From NCBI GenBank assembly GCA_002077065.1, contig NAJO01000006.1, positions 806,001 through 870,000 of the forward strand: a stretch of DNA of 64,000 nt, in the 5' to 3' direction. The first letter of the stretch is position 1; the number at the start of each line of letters is the position of its first letter. Made by a program: the position numbers and the translations under genes. A model generated the notes under the pieces. The model saw only the letters and a list, made by a program, of their open reading frames with translations, made no database searches and was not told where the DNA came from. Of the stretch, positions 1 to 12,221 are shown piece after piece. Origin of the DNA: Cryoendolithus antarcticus (taxonomy: Eukaryota; Ascomycota; Dothideomycetes; Cladosporiales; Cladosporiaceae).

Positions 1-1162
1 TGCCGAGCAAGCTGAGAATGTTCGTCGGTTTTTAGCAGGTGAACAGATACTGAACCGCATCAATTGAATTTCTGCCTTGCGATCAAATTCATAGCCCTTT
101 ACTTCCAATTGCCATCTCGCCAACGATGCCGTGCGAGTACTGCGACTCGCTCCTGGATACTTGAATTTCGGTGGATGCTCGACACAGTTTGAGGGACTGC
201 AAGCGAGGTGACGTCGCCGGCAACTGCAGCCGACGCACTGTCAACCCGTTCGCTACGAGCCGCTGCGGCAACAACGCCCGATGGCGTACCCCCGCACCCT
301 GGGAGCAGATCACTCGATCTCATCTGCTCATCCTTGTCCGCCCAGTCATGATCGTGGTCTCGTCGTGAACCTGATACAGACGCGCCTTGAGAAAGCGCGT
401 GGGACGCAGATTATGTCCATGGAAAGACAGCCAATAATGCAGTTATAGCTAGGTCGTGCAGTGGCGTGCGGAGTCGGTGCTGCTTCTGGAACGGCGTCGG
501 ATGAAGGGTCGTCTGACAAAGTCGCAGGCAGGCACGCGCAGGAACCGTACCGATGGAGGATGCAGGCTGGGCGGGAGCAAAGCGCACTGGGAGGCGTTTC
601 TTGACGTGAGAAGTTGGGGACGGCCTCATAGCAATTGATGAGGCCACGAGTGTTGCATTCAGTCGCCTCATGTGCCTTGTTGTCTCCACATGGCCTTCAA
701 AAAGTCGCCATGCTTCGCGCGGGCTCTATTACCAAGATTCATCGTGAGCGACGGATGTTGGCATCCATGTCTTCAACTCCCAATACAGCCAGAAGTGGGT
801 CCCGCATTGGTACATTCAGCCCTCCGCCTCGACCTTCGAGCATGACCGTCCTGCTCTGTGTTGCAGTTTCTCATACCACATTCGCTGCCTTTCTTTGCCG
901 CCTTATTATTGCTATTCTTTAGTCTATTCGTCACGATCTGTCAATCAGCATTGCCTTGCCCTGTTTTACATTGCCTGCACTGGAGAGGCAAACATTACAG
1001 GCGAGCCTATCCCAGCGGACCGTGATCCGTCAAGACAATAGATTGGACCGACAAGCGGCTACTTTGCTTGGTCAGATTCCAGTGACGAGTGCATTCCATG
1101 GAGAATCGTAGTAGACGTTCGACTGTCTCTGGTGTGCATTCATAGCAGTGGCTATCGACGCT
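1..1162. other. Left-edge stretch without a supported gene
   Basis: Only short overlapping open frames (under 100 codons) occur on both strands, none with a recognisable domain or a convincing exon chain. The right end should hold the promoter and 5' leader of the ELL gene. A 3' end of a gene lying to the left cannot be excluded. Confidence 0.4.
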
Positions 1163-3577
1163 ATGGCTGCCCCTACCACTGCCATTATGCTGCATGGCGC
1201 CGGAGGGAGCGGAACTTCGTCCAAGCATGGCTCTCGGATTGCCATACAGCTTCGGCTGTCTCATCGCACACTCAAGGACATACGAGAGACTGCGAGGGAC
1301 AAAGGTTCAGTGCAGCTCGTGACTGGAATGCAGCCAGTAGGTCGGCACAGTACACTCATGCTGTGGATGAATGCTAAAGGCAGCGTACAGAAACTTCGCT
1401 TGGGCAACCGATCTATGGATGTCAACATTGTGCCCAGTACATACACGAGCGAGCTGTACACATCTCCCACCGCGACCGACCTCAACTTCGAAGCCAATAT
1501 CGCATATCAGGGCAAGCTTCATGATCTGCCGAAGGCCATAGACACTGTTGGAGCGGACGATGCACTGGCAACGTTGCAGAACACCATTGCTAGCTACAAC
1601 GAGGAGAAGAAAGCCAAAGCCACGACCATCACGGATCGGGTGCTCCCTGAGTTCAAAAGCCGGTTCGAAGCCGCAAAGAAGCAAAAGCGTGGTGGACTGC
1701 TGAGTATGGGGCCTGTCTCGGGTGCTTCCAGTCCAGCGTTGAGCGGTTTGGGTACGCCTTCAGTTGAACCGACGGTCACCTCAGCACCGACCGGGACCGC
1801 TCTTAAGCTTCAGGCCATGCGTACAGCCGTCATACATCTTCTGGCCATGGCAGCTGTTACCACCGATGCGATCATGGGGAAGACGCGTATACCGAGAGCA
1901 GATTTAGATAAGATATTGAGCAAGCTAGGCCAGCAACAGGATGGAACATGGAGGCTCTTGGATAGGATGTACAAAGAATTGGATGTATGGACCTTTGGGT
2001 ACATATCGCAGGATGATAGACAGAGAGCGATCGAGAACGCCATTCGGGCTTTCGACAGGCTCCGCATCGGTAAGGAAGAGCAGATCTGGCAGAAGCTGCT
2101 GCCCGAGAAAGACAGAGGGAAAGGCATCGTGCTGTCGAAGCTACATCTTGGTAATGGAGGACAGAGCAAAGGCTTGACGCCACATTGGGCACCTAGTCCC
2201 CGTCCTCACTCTGCTGCGACGGACGATGATGAGGGCGGAGCCACACCGCGACCTGGGTCTTCGCATACACCCAAGATTGGCGCCGCCAAGTCTAATGTCG
2301 ATATGAAGAAACGACTGCTTTCGAAGGATCCGAAGAAGGCGCGTGCTGTCGAGGACGCGAAGGAAAAGAAACGGAAAGAAAAGGAGAGTGCGGCTGCGGT
2401 GAGTGATCGTGAAGGAACGAAGAAGGCAACAACGCCATCGCTGAAGAGCACCGGAGTGAAGCCAACCTCAGCGAAAGTAAAGTCAGCCGAGTTAGTGTTC
2501 AGCTCGGATGATGATGGCGATGCCGAAGATGGTGAAGTGAAGGATGCTCCTTCTCGGGGCACGCCTAAAGTGAGGCCATCGAACGCCAAGAACGCGCTCA
2601 CTGGGAAGGTACGACCAGCGCCCGCATCATCACCCGATAGCAGTGATGAGCATGTGAAGAGAGCGAAGATCACTTCACGAGATACGCCGCTAGCCCGAGT
2701 GAACGGTGTGAAGGTGACGAAGCCACTGAAAGCGTCGTCAACATCAAACACATCAAGACCTTCAGTCGCCGGCAAGAGCACACCCCATCTACACGACAGT
2801 GCAGCAAGTTCATCGCCACACCGTAAAGCTCAGGCCACATCGAATATCAGTCAGCGCAAGCCAGGTATATCATCACCACTTGGTACTACTCGCCCACGTG
2901 TAACCTCAGACGTCTCAGACCGAAGTGCCATCGGTTCACAGCGAGAGAAGCAAGGCGCCGAAACGCCGAAGGGATTGGGCATTACTACAGGCACCTCAAT
3001 CGCTCGAAAGCGACACGATACCGTACTCAGCCAGTCTTCAACGGCAGGAAGTGAACCCGATAAAGCGAAGCACGCTCCCGCGCCGGATCGTGCGCGCTAC
3101 ACTCTCACGAACAGTGGCAAGTCAGCGGCGGGCAAAGAGTCATCAAAGCTCGAGACCGCTACGACAGGCACCAAGCGCAAAGTCGACACCGAGTTGAAAC
3201 CAGGCACAGCTTCCAAAAGTCAGAAAGTCACTGCCGCGTCTCCAGCTTCCCAGCGCTCGCACTCTAGCTCTACTGCCACCATGAGCTCCATGAACACAGC
3301 ACAGAGCACATCTCCAGACCAAGAGACGAGCATCAGCAGTGATAGCTCAACTGAGATCATCAACAACATTACGTTTACCCAGGGAGTACGCCTTGCGCAG
3401 GAGTTCAGGGACAAACTGTATCCTGCGTATGCCAAAGCGTATGACGAGGTCATGCGGAAAAAGAGTGAAGGTGAGAACGTTAGTGAGCCGGAGATGACGA
3501 AATTGTTGGACATGCATCGCAGGCTCGAGGTTACCAAGAGGGAGATTGAGGCTGCGTCGTTGAGGCAGGATGGTTAG
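1163..3577 (+). CDS. RNA polymerase II elongation factor ELL-like protein
   Basis: A single-exon gene of 804 aa from the ATG at 1163; the frame is open slightly further upstream but only from a GTG. The N-terminal third (about residues 25-330) resembles the ELL domain, with a compact beta-rich start followed by a helical segment. The middle (about 340-720) is long, charged and Ser/Lys/Pro-rich, with acidic runs such as SSDDDGDAEDGE, and is probably disordered. The last 70 residues resemble the occludin/ELL helical domain (YPAYAKAYDEVM, LLDMHRRLEVTKREIE). ELL proteins suppress Pol II pausing in the nucleus, and in fission yeast Ell1 works with Eaf1. The assignment rests on both ends matching the family layout. 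The middle alone would be uninformative. Confidence 0.72.
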   Translation: MAAPTTAIMLHGAGGSGTSSKHGSRIAIQLRLSHRTLKDIRETARDKGSVQLVTGMQPVGRHSTLMLWMNAKGSVQKLRLGNRSMDVNIVPSTYTSELYTSPTATDLNFEANIAYQGKLHDLPKAIDTVGADDALATLQNTIASYNEEKKAKATTITDRVLPEFKSRFEAAKKQKRGGLLSMGPVSGASSPALSGLGTPSVEPTVTSAPTGTALKLQAMRTAVIHLLAMAAVTTDAIMGKTRIPRADLDKILSKLGQQQDGTWRLLDRMYKELDVWTFGYISQDDRQRAIENAIRAFDRLRIGKEEQIWQKLLPEKDRGKGIVLSKLHLGNGGQSKGLTPHWAPSPRPHSAATDDDEGGATPRPGSSHTPKIGAAKSNVDMKKRLLSKDPKKARAVEDAKEKKRKEKESAAAVSDREGTKKATTPSLKSTGVKPTSAKVKSAELVFSSDDDGDAEDGEVKDAPSRGTPKVRPSNAKNALTGKVRPAPASSPDSSDEHVKRAKITSRDTPLARVNGVKVTKPLKASSTSNTSRPSVAGKSTPHLHDSAASSSPHRKAQATSNISQRKPGISSPLGTTRPRVTSDVSDRSAIGSQREKQGAETPKGLGITTGTSIARKRHDTVLSQSSTAGSEPDKAKHAPAPDRARYTLTNSGKSAAGKESSKLETATTGTKRKVDTELKPGTASKSQKVTAASPASQRSHSSSTATMSSMNTAQSTSPDQETSISSDSSTEIINNITFTQGVRLAQEFRDKLYPAYAKAYDEVMRKKSEGENVSEPEMTKLLDMHRRLEVTKREIEAASLRQDG

Positions 3578-4056
3578 CTGCTCAATTTGGAGGGCGGTGG
3601 CACGAAGGATGGCGGCTATCATCCTAGTGGTTACAAATTGGGCAGGTAAGAAAGGGCACCACTAGGCATAGATGATGATGGACGATGTACATGACTTGCA
3701 AAGTTCTCATCCTCTGGTACCATATGTCGTACATATCTTTGGGCAATGCCGAGAGCGGAGGTGGCCGCACCCTCCTCTGATCTCCGCCAAGCTAGATCGC
3801 GCCCTGCCGAGTAGCTCGGAATTCTCACGCCTTTCCGATGACAACATCGGCAAAATGCTGCAACTCCGCCCGAATAACGAATGCCGCAGGTGGGGTGCGA
3901 GAAAAGTATATGTACCAATGACCTCTCCCCGTGCGTTGACAAGCGCGCTCCGTTTCTAACCTCACCGCCTTTCACATCTCATATCCATCCCGTTTGCATC
4001 TCGAGCTGAAGTGGCGAATCCGCCCACCTTTCCAATTTTGAACATTCAGACAGCGC
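3578..4056. other. Intergenic region, ELL to MFS gene
   Basis: It separates two genes in the same orientation, so it should hold the ELL terminator and the MFS promoter. Short open frames on both strands are not supported by any domain. I see no other structure. Confidence 0.4.
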
Positions 4057-5674
4057 ATGAATACACAATCTAAAGGCAGCAAGCCAGGACTCTTTCGCGC
4101 GAACAGCTTAGCGCTTTCGCTAAACCCTACTACCTCGCCGCAGACAGCGGCGACTGCTTGGTCTCAGGACCCGGAGAAGCAGTCATGGCCTCGACGCCAG
4201 TCTCAATGCTCCGTATCCCCGGACGGCAGCATTCCCACCGCCAAGTCCAAGGTTGAAGAAAATGACTTGGGCTCTGATCTATCCTCGCCGGCATCGCCGG
4301 CCTCTATCCCCAAGGATGAGGTGATATACCCTGAAGGTGGGCTTCGCGCCTGGCTCGTCGTCTTCGGCAGCTTCTGCGGTATGCTCGCGGCTTTCGGGTA
4401 TATGAACATCATCGGCGTCTATCAGGCCTATCTTGCTGAGAACCAGTTGGGAGGCTTCGATGAGCAGGCTATAGGCTGGATCTTTTCGGTCTATGTCTTC
4501 TTGGCGTTCTTCTGCGGAGTGCAGATTGGGCCTGTGTTTGATGCACATGGACCGAGGTGGATCGTGGCTGCGGGGACAGTGTTCCTGTTGTTGAGTGTGT
4601 TCTTGATGGGAGAGTGTACTAGTAAGTGGGCCAAGCTGCGACTGAGAAGGGAACGTGATACTGACGACGCAACAGAGTACTGGCACTTCATGATCGTCTT
4701 CGGCATCCTCGGCGGCATCGGCACATCCCTCATCTTCACGCCAGCCGTATCATCAATCGGGCACTGGTTCTTCGCCAAACGTGGCACTGCTACAGGTATA
4801 GCAGCTGTCGGAGGCTCATTCGGAGGTGTGATATTCCCACTCATGCTACAGAACCTCTTTCCCAAGATCGGCTGGGCGTGGTCGAACCGCATCTTAGCAT
4901 TCATCTTCGCTGGGCTGTTGATCTTCGCCAATTTGTTCATTCGCTCACGACTACCTCCACGGCCAGGAGGAAGCGTGCTGCCGGACTTCAAGATCTTCAG
5001 GGATCCGAGTTTCCTACTCTGCACTGTAGGGACGTTCTTTCTGGAGTACGGACTGTTCGTGCCGATCACTTACCTGGTGTCCTACACTCTTCACTCGGGC
5101 GCTTCAAACCCTACCTTCGCCTACCAGATCATCGCCATTTTCAATGCGGGATCTTGCATTGGTCGTTGGATACCTGGGTACATGGCTGATATGATGGGGC
5201 GGTACAATACCATGTTGCTGACCGTAGCGCTGTGCATGATCAGCACGTTAGGGCTGTGGGTGCCAGCTACAGTGTTGTCGGAGAATGCGGAGACACCGAG
5301 CTCGACGATACTGGGATTGTTGATCTGCTATTGTGTGTTGATGGGGTTTGCGAGCGGGAGCAACATCAGCTTGACGCCGGTTTGCGTGGGCATGCTTTGT
5401 GACACTGAGGAGTATGGGAGGTGAGTTGACTGACGCGCGCATGAGTGCAAGGCGGTGTACTGACTTCAATCACAGATACTATGCTACATGCTACACGATC
5501 GTGTCCTTCGGCACGCTTACCGGGATTCCGATATGCGGTGCCATCATCCAGGCTTCGGGTGGCGCATACTGGGGCGTGGCACTGTGGACGGGCATCTGTT
5601 ACGTGCTGGCATTCGGATGCTTTGCGGCAGTCAGAGTGATCAAGGCAGGATGGAAGCTCACGGCGTTCTACTAG
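4057..5674 (+). CDS. MFS permease, monocarboxylate-transporter (MCT) type
   Basis: Three exons: 4057-4621, 4676-5420 and 5476-5674, coding 502 aa. A hydrophilic N-terminus of about 90 residues precedes the MCT-type opening YPEGGLRAWLVVFGSF and about 12 hydrophobic segments. Fungal members resemble animal monocarboxylate carriers, but their real substrates vary and this one cannot be predicted. The RWIVAAGT and FFAKRGTATGIA stretches match the usual loop 2-3 and TM5 regions. The first intron (54 nt, GTAAGT...ACAG) is a multiple of three and has no stop, so the unspliced frame stays open; splicing gives the family-like junction ECTKYWHF. The second intron (55 nt, GTGAGT...ACAG) is needed to reach the last helix and the stop. 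It lies tail to tail with the bHLH gene. Confidence 0.88.
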
Positions 5675-6102
5675 ACTGGACAGAGACGAAGGGCAATTGT
5701 CAAGGTGGCGAGCAAGGCGAAGGAAAGCAGGAATCATGGATGTAGGCATCAATAGAAGAGGACAATACAAAGGCAGGACTAGCGTAGTCTGACGCAGAGC
5801 ATATTGCCAATACCGACTCGCACTCGCTTCCATCCAAAATCAGAGGTACTACCCAAGAGGTCCTGAGCCGAACGATCGTGGTTATCATCCAAGCACAATT
5901 TCGCTCCACGTGACGTCGTAATGTTTCCCGTGCCGTGTCCCGGATTCAATGTAGCCCGTGCCAACATATGTGATATGCCCGAAGGCGGCAGGGCAGGGTG
6001 GCCGAGAGTCTAGGAGGTATTGACAATCCGTGGAGGGGGGACTCTGTCAAGACGCACGGATTAGTAGACCTCCTGTAAGCTGGGCAATGCAGATCGCTTA
6101 CC
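5675..6102. other. Convergent intergenic region, MFS / bHLH
   Basis: This holds the 3' ends of two converging genes. A CACGTG E-box at 5907-5912 overlaps a TGACGTC (CRE-like) sequence at 5911-5917, an odd place for activator sites. No gene is visible. Confidence 0.4.
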
Positions 6103-6510
6103 TCAATACTCGTCCTCCTTCTTGATCCGACTCCCCCGCCTCTCCACCGGACCAATACCGTAGTTGTTGGCCTTCGCGTCCTCCATCGCCTCGCGGTACA
6201 TCTCATCAACCGCATTTACCGAAGCTTGGCCACGAGTCTCCTCAATGTGCTGCTTGATGGCTTCTCTCAAGGCCAATTGCTCCTTGATGGCCTGAACCGT
6301 CAGTTCGAGAATGCGGGCTTCGGATTTGCCCTGGCCTTTCATGTCGAGGAGAGAGGCAAGGCGCTCGCAACCGATCCGAATCTCGTTGCGGCGTTTTTGC
6401 TCGGACTTGACGTGGTTTTCACGCTTTTGCTGTTCCGTGAGCGGAGTTTTGCCGCCGATGGCGTTGGCGTTGCCCATCTGTGGTGGGGTTGGAGGAGGTG
6501 GCATAGACAT
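6103..6510 (-). CDS. Small bHLH transcription factor, INO4-like
   Basis: A 135-aa single-exon protein from the ATG at 6510. The basic region is HVKSEQKRRNEIR, with the His, Glu and Arg that contact an E-box; helix 1 (IGCERLASLL), a short loop rich in Gly/Lys and helix 2 (EARILELTVQAIKEQL) follow at about residues 30-85. The tail is short and charged, ending in KKEDEY. Size and basic region match the fungal INO4-type proteins that pair with a second bHLH partner and, in yeast, control phospholipid genes. Whether this protein has that role here is inference. An additional 5' non-coding exon is possible. Confidence 0.8.
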   Translation of the reverse strand: MSMPPPPTPPQMGNANAIGGKTPLTEQQKRENHVKSEQKRRNEIRIGCERLASLLDMKGQGKSEARILELTVQAIKEQLALREAIKQHIEETRGQASVNAVDEMYREAMEDAKANNYGIGPVERRGSRIKKEDEY

Positions 6511-7559
6511 GGCTGTGGATGTCGTGTGGTGGTAGTTTGAGATTGGCTTGTGTGTTTCGGATGTAGTACTAGTGGATGTTGTGGTTGCACGAGAAGTAGT
6601 GTGAGATCCGTGGAAGCAGCAGTCAATTCGTCTTTTCTGCTCGTGCGATCAAGTGAAGGGCACGAGTGAAATATCGAAGTGACAAGAGCACGAGAGATTT
6701 CTAAATGAGGGCCGTGAAAATATGCGGCGGGAGGGTCCGCAGTGAATCTCAGCGGCCTTCACTCTGCTGAATGCAGGATTCACTCTCAGGTGAGTTTGCT
6801 TCCAGGGCACGGCACTGTGCGCTGCGTCCAACCGTCAGACAATGCGTGACAGCCGGTTTGAGGCAAGCAAGCACTTACATGCTAAACTGTGATTCTGAAT
6901 TGAACGGGCCCGTAAAGATGCCTCTCTGGCTGCGCGCAGTAATGAGGGGATCTTGAGAATGTGTTGACAAGCACGAGGTCTTATTCAAGGAGGGTATATA
7001 CAGTCGACTGGGAGTAATGACGTCCACACTGATAGCATACTAGAGCGAGCGGTATGATAGGAAAAAGGACTGATGTCGTATATAAAGTATTGACAGCAAA
7101 GGTGAATCGGTGAAGTCTGACCATGCAATTCGCAGAGGTGAGGTTGGCTTCCAATGTGTGGGAGCAGATAGAGAAGGAAGGGACGAGCCGGACCTTCCAG
7201 TATCTCATCTATTCCAAGCCTGAAACGCGCCCCCAGTGCCCGAACCCCGGCACTAATGACGCATAAGGGAATCGTATGGCACTAACCAGGAACTCTGAAT
7301 GTGAACCGGGCCCGTGTGTTTCGCGATGGAGTCGGTGTTGTATGCTGTCTCGATTGTCACTGGAGACCGAGTCTGGGACGATATAGCAGTCGCCACCGAG
7401 TAGTACTGTTCTATCAGGGCAACAGCATTCACCATCCCATCGCCACTTCATCGTCTCTCCTTGCAATATCCTCGTGCATATCCGGAAAGACTATCGCGGG
7501 TCGATAAGATGAAAGCAGGCCGAAGCCCTCGAACAAACCCATAGATCCCTCCACCCACC
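6511..7559. other. Divergent intergenic region, bHLH / Munc13-like
   Basis: About 1 kb between two divergent genes, so it should hold both promoters and 5' leaders. A TATAAAG occurs near 7081 but lies about 480 bases from the nearest start codon. Open frames here are short and without domains. Confidence 0.4.
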
Positions 7560-10500
7560 ATGTCGACCTCGACTTCCTCCTCGATCAATCGTAAGCGTCC
7601 CAGCTCTCGCACAGCCTCCAGTGTCCTTCGCCGCAATGTCTCCTATGCCAAACGACCAGTCACAGACCAAGATGCCTACACATATGCTCTGCGGGTTGCA
7701 TACCTGGTCTACTTGCTGCAACCACGCCAGAAGCGAGTCCAGCATGTGGCAAACACCAGCAAGCCCATACAGCGGACGTCAACGAGCATCAATGATATGG
7801 TTAAGGACTTCAGCCTCATACGAGACTCGAAGAGCACTCGCTTCCCTCATGCATTCATGGGAGCACTGGACAAACGTATGACTGGCGTGCTGGTGGGTCA
7901 AGAAAGAATGCCAGAGTATGGAGATGCACTGGTGAAGAGGACGTTCGCGGCGTTCTTGAATGAGTTCAAGAACCCGACTTTCAGGAAAGCCATGGAGAAA
8001 GATCGCAAGGTCGAGGACCTGCTTTTGATCTTCTTCTCGAAGGCTACGAAAGAGCTGCAGCAGGGCAAGGCGCCTGAGGACGATGGTTGGAAGCTGATGG
8101 TAGATCGGCATGTGGCGTTGTTCGTGCGATTGATTAGCAGTGTGCTGAAAGCAAATGACTGGGTGCGAGATCGACCGGAGCTTGGGAGCAGGCTGGCAAC
8201 GCTTGAGAGCAAGCTATTACAGCACGATCAAGACCTGGCAGATGCGAATCAAAGAAGCGGTGGGCAGGGTGGGCAGAGTGTTGAAGTTGAGATACCCAGG
8301 AGCTATGAGGTCAGGGACATGCCGCTGGTAATTCGAGTCTGTCGGATATTCGCAATACCCACTGTGCAGGCGCAGAATGATATCAACGCACACAAGGCTG
8401 AGTGGACTGAGAAGGCTGCGTTGAAGGATCTGAAGGACTATCAGAATCACATGATGCTGGGGACAAAAGCTACATTGACCAGAGATGACTTCGATCTGGA
8501 CGAAGCATTCGAGACGTGGCGGAAAGGCGAGTTCACCGACTTGAGCCAGATGATGCTTGCAATCGTGCAGTCAAATCCTGAACTGGCCAAGATGAGCTCA
8601 GGCAAGCAGCTGCCTGCGTATAAGAGTCAATCACAAAGCGATATTGACTACACAGAGGGTGCTCGAAGTCCAATTCGAAGCCCGAACGGTCTGACCGGAG
8701 AAGGGGCCTCGAGCTACATGATTGACCAGCCTGCCGATATGAGCAGTCTGAACCTGGATGATGCGTCGCCAAGGGACTCGAGATCTGGATCGCTCGATGG
8801 TTCGGATGCCAGCTTCACGTTCATTCCGCCAGATCCACGGGCTTACTACCGGCAAATGCTGAAAATTGCCTTATCGCATGATCTCAAGGACGAGGATCTG
8901 GAGACCGTTGTACCAGCTGACGAGAATCCTGCAAGTCGCCTTATTGGCAGGCAGACGTCTGAGCTGCTCAGTGAGATTGCCTCAAGATGGCGCGTTCCCG
9001 GCTATACTCGACTTGTACTGTTTCTGGACGTCGTGAAGGAGAAGTTCCTCGCGCAAGAGATACCTCTTGAGACCCTGGATGCCTCATTCCTATATGTCAA
9101 AGAGCCCATACCTGAGCCGACGAAGAAAGGCAGACCACCGCTTAGCACGCAGACACAGCTGGCCTTGTTCGACCGAAGTAGATGGACGCTGTCCGATTTT
9201 ACGTTGTGGCAGCAAGGACTCTATGCTCTTCACGATGCACTCCTGCGCGAGTTGTACGACCTCTTCCAGCAGTGCTTCGAGAGCAAGCCGCCTAGCATAG
9301 GAAGCGTGTTGTACGTTCTCGACACCCACATCTACGAGGATCCGATGTTCAATCGTTCCCCTCAAGAGATGGAGATATTCATGACCGAGCTGCAAGAAGC
9401 TGTGAGGCAGAAGGCACGTGACAAGTATGGTGATCTACTGTCGAAGAATGTGTCCGAGAAGGCGGAGGAATGGGAGTTCTTCAATATCATCAAACTCGGC
9501 AGTGCAGTCACAGCACTATGTGAGAAGATTCAGAAGCGGTATCGGAAGAATCCGGAGATCATGGGGGTTAATCCATTGTCTGTACTCCTGGAAGAGGTCC
9601 TGCCTAGCTTCGCCGAAGATGCAAGAGCGCTTGTCGGTCGGATTATTCAGCTTGCGAAGGAACGTGGCGAGGCCGTACCCATACAGGACGGCTTCGACCT
9701 GTACAAGGAGCTGGTGCAAATCCGACAGGTGCATGCTCAGGCTTTACCAGGTCGTGAATTTGGCTTCCATATCGAAGACTTACTCCAGGAGTTCGTGTGG
9801 CGATGGATCGCGACCACTGATCAGAAGATGCTGGACTGGATCGAAGCCAGTGTAGCACATGATGAGTTCAACGTCCGGACTGAGCACGAGGGGAACATAC
9901 CCAATGACGACGAAAGGCACAGTCAGAGTGCTGTCGATGTCTTCCGAATCATGAACCAGAGTATCGACCAGATCGTCAAGCTCGAGTGGGATGACGATTT
10001 GCACTACGCTAAATTCATGACTGCGATCAGCAAAAGTGTCGGCGCGGGAGTGGCGCGATATTGTGAGCTGATTGAGAAGGCGTTCAACAAAGAGATGGAT
10101 CGACAGACGCCAGAGCAAGAAGCTGCAGCATTACGAACGCAGAAGGAGAAGTGGGTGGCGCTGGCCAAGGATACCTGGACGCAGAAGGAGAAGATCGAAC
10201 CCTTCCAATTCTTGCCGCATAGCTTGGTCAAGCTGAACAACATCGAGTATTCAACTCTTCAGCTGGACAAGGTGGAAAAGGAGATCAACGTTGATGCCTG
10301 CGCCGATGTGATACAGAAGCGAGACCCGCCACCTCCGCCAAGGATGAGAGGAGGCAGCAAATTTGTCTTCACGATCAAAATCATCGAAGCAGAAGATCTC
10401 AAAGCTGGCGACATGAACGGATTGAGTGATCCGTATGTCGTGCTCGGTGATGAGTACCAGAAACGCCTTGCCAAGACAAGGACGATATACGCCAATCTGA

Positions 10501-11809
10501 ATCCTCGCTGGGACGAGAGTGTCGACATCTTGACTACTGGGCCGCTCAATGTCATTGCTACAGTCTGGGATTGGGACACTCTCGGTGACCATGACTGCCT
10601 GGGTCGGACAAGTCTAAAGCTCGACCCCAGCCACTTCAATGACTTCATGCCGCGAGAATATTGGCTAGATCTGGACACACAAGGTCGTCTACTGATGCGA
10701 GTGAGCATGGAAGGCGAGCGCGATGACATTCAATTCTACTTCGGCAGAGCTTTCCGTACACTCAAGCGCACAGAGCGAGACATGACGAGGAAGGTAACAG
10801 ACAAGCTGTCTGCGTACATCCATCAATGTCTGTCTCGGAGAACACTACGAGCGTTGCTGAATCAGAACACGATCGCCAATGCTGGACTGAACTCTATGAA
10901 GGGCTACTGGAGCAAGTACACTGGACGGCCGAGCTCGATGATGCCTGCACAGATCGGCAACACCGCTGCACCGACACAGCTGGACATTAGCAACGCGCTA
11001 AAGCCATTGCTGGCGTACTTCGACGATAACTTCGCCATCATGAAGCTCACGCTGACCGACAGTGCAATGGTCATGGTGATGACGAGATTGTGGAAGGAAG
11101 TCCTAGTCACGATAGAAAGTCTGCTTATTCCACCTCTGAGCGATAAGCTGAGTGCACAACGCGCGCTATCGCAGCAAGAGGTGGATATAGTATACAAGTG
11201 GCTTCTGGTGAGTCTACCACTTTCAGTTTTCTCACAATCACACTGACATCCACACAGATCCTTTTCGAATTCTTCCATGCCGTTGACGAAGACACCAAAG
11301 AATCCCTTGGTGTCCCCATGGACATTCTCAAGTCTCCCAAATACCACGACCTCCAAAATCTCGCCTTCTTCTACTTCGAATCCACAGAAAATCTAATCCG
11401 CACCTCCGAATCGATGGCCACCGCAACCGCCGCGCGCCAATCCGAAGCCTCCGCCCGCCTCAACCGGCTCTCCGCGCCTCCCGCCTTGACCTCCTCGAAC
11501 ACCATCAGCATGTTCGCTGCGTTACCGTCGACAAGAAGGTCCAAGAGTATCATGTTGAGTCGGAACCTGGGAACTATCAAGAAGGCTAAGGAAGCTAAGA
11601 GGCAGGAAGCGCAAGCGGATCCCAGTGATGATATCATCTTGAGGATCCTGAGAATGAGGAGTGAAGCGGAGAGGTACCTGAGGGACAGATCGCGGCAGAA
11701 GGACAGGTTGGCGGCTGCAGCGGCGGCAGAGCTGATCGTGAGACAGAGTTTGCAGGCGGGACGGGGAGGGATTGGGGTGATCGGGAGGGGGCAGAGTATC
11801 GTGAGATGA
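7560..11809 (+). CDS. Munc13/UNC-13-related C2-MHD protein (Ync13-like)
   Basis: Two exons, 7560-11207 and 11258-11809, joined by a 50-nt GTGAGT...CACAG intron in phase 0 (KWLL|ILFEFFHAV), coding 1,399 aa. The region around residues 600-780 looks like the first Munc13 homology (MHD1/MUN) segment. A C2 domain follows at about 930-1045, with Ca2+-loop features DMNGLSDPYV and WDWDTLGDHD. A second MHD segment spans the splice junction (about 1150-1290). The tail has a Lys/Arg/Ala-rich coiled coil. Family members prime or tether secretory vesicles; the fission yeast relative Ync13 acts at the division site, coordinating exocytosis and endocytosis during septation. The role here is inferred by family. 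Confidence 0.85.
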
Positions 11810-12221
11810 GCGGGATGGGGTTTGATGACGGCGGCGTGGAGTTCGGGACATTCAGGGGAAGGAAGATATACCATTATGTGAACATGGGCGGCGCATTGCT
11901 CGGGCGGGCATGTGAAAGGTGGAATGAACTGGGCTATGACCACGAAGGCATATGTGTACACGTGCCTACCTCAAGGCCCTTGCTCCCGACCATGTAAGCC
12001 TACGACGCTTCACCGACCTCCGGCTACCACGTGCATCTGAACGTCAACCACGCGATGCAGCAGACGTGGTCTCCTCGTGTACGTTATGCGATTACGCACC
12101 ATCTTGCTCGAGTCCATCGGTCACAGCTGACGTGTGAAGCTGTCCCCTCAGAAGCCCCATTTCCCAGCATTTACAGCTGTGCGAAGAGATGAATGCGTCA
12201 CCAAACTGCCTCGTTGCGCCA
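11810..12221. other. Convergent intergenic region
   Basis: Between the 3' ends of the Munc13-like gene and the first LxxELRN gene. I see no gene or structured element. Confidence 0.4.

Noticed and set aside
2206..2781. A 191-codon minus-strand frame
   Set aside because: It mirrors the charged middle of the ELL gene and is a shadow of its codon bias.
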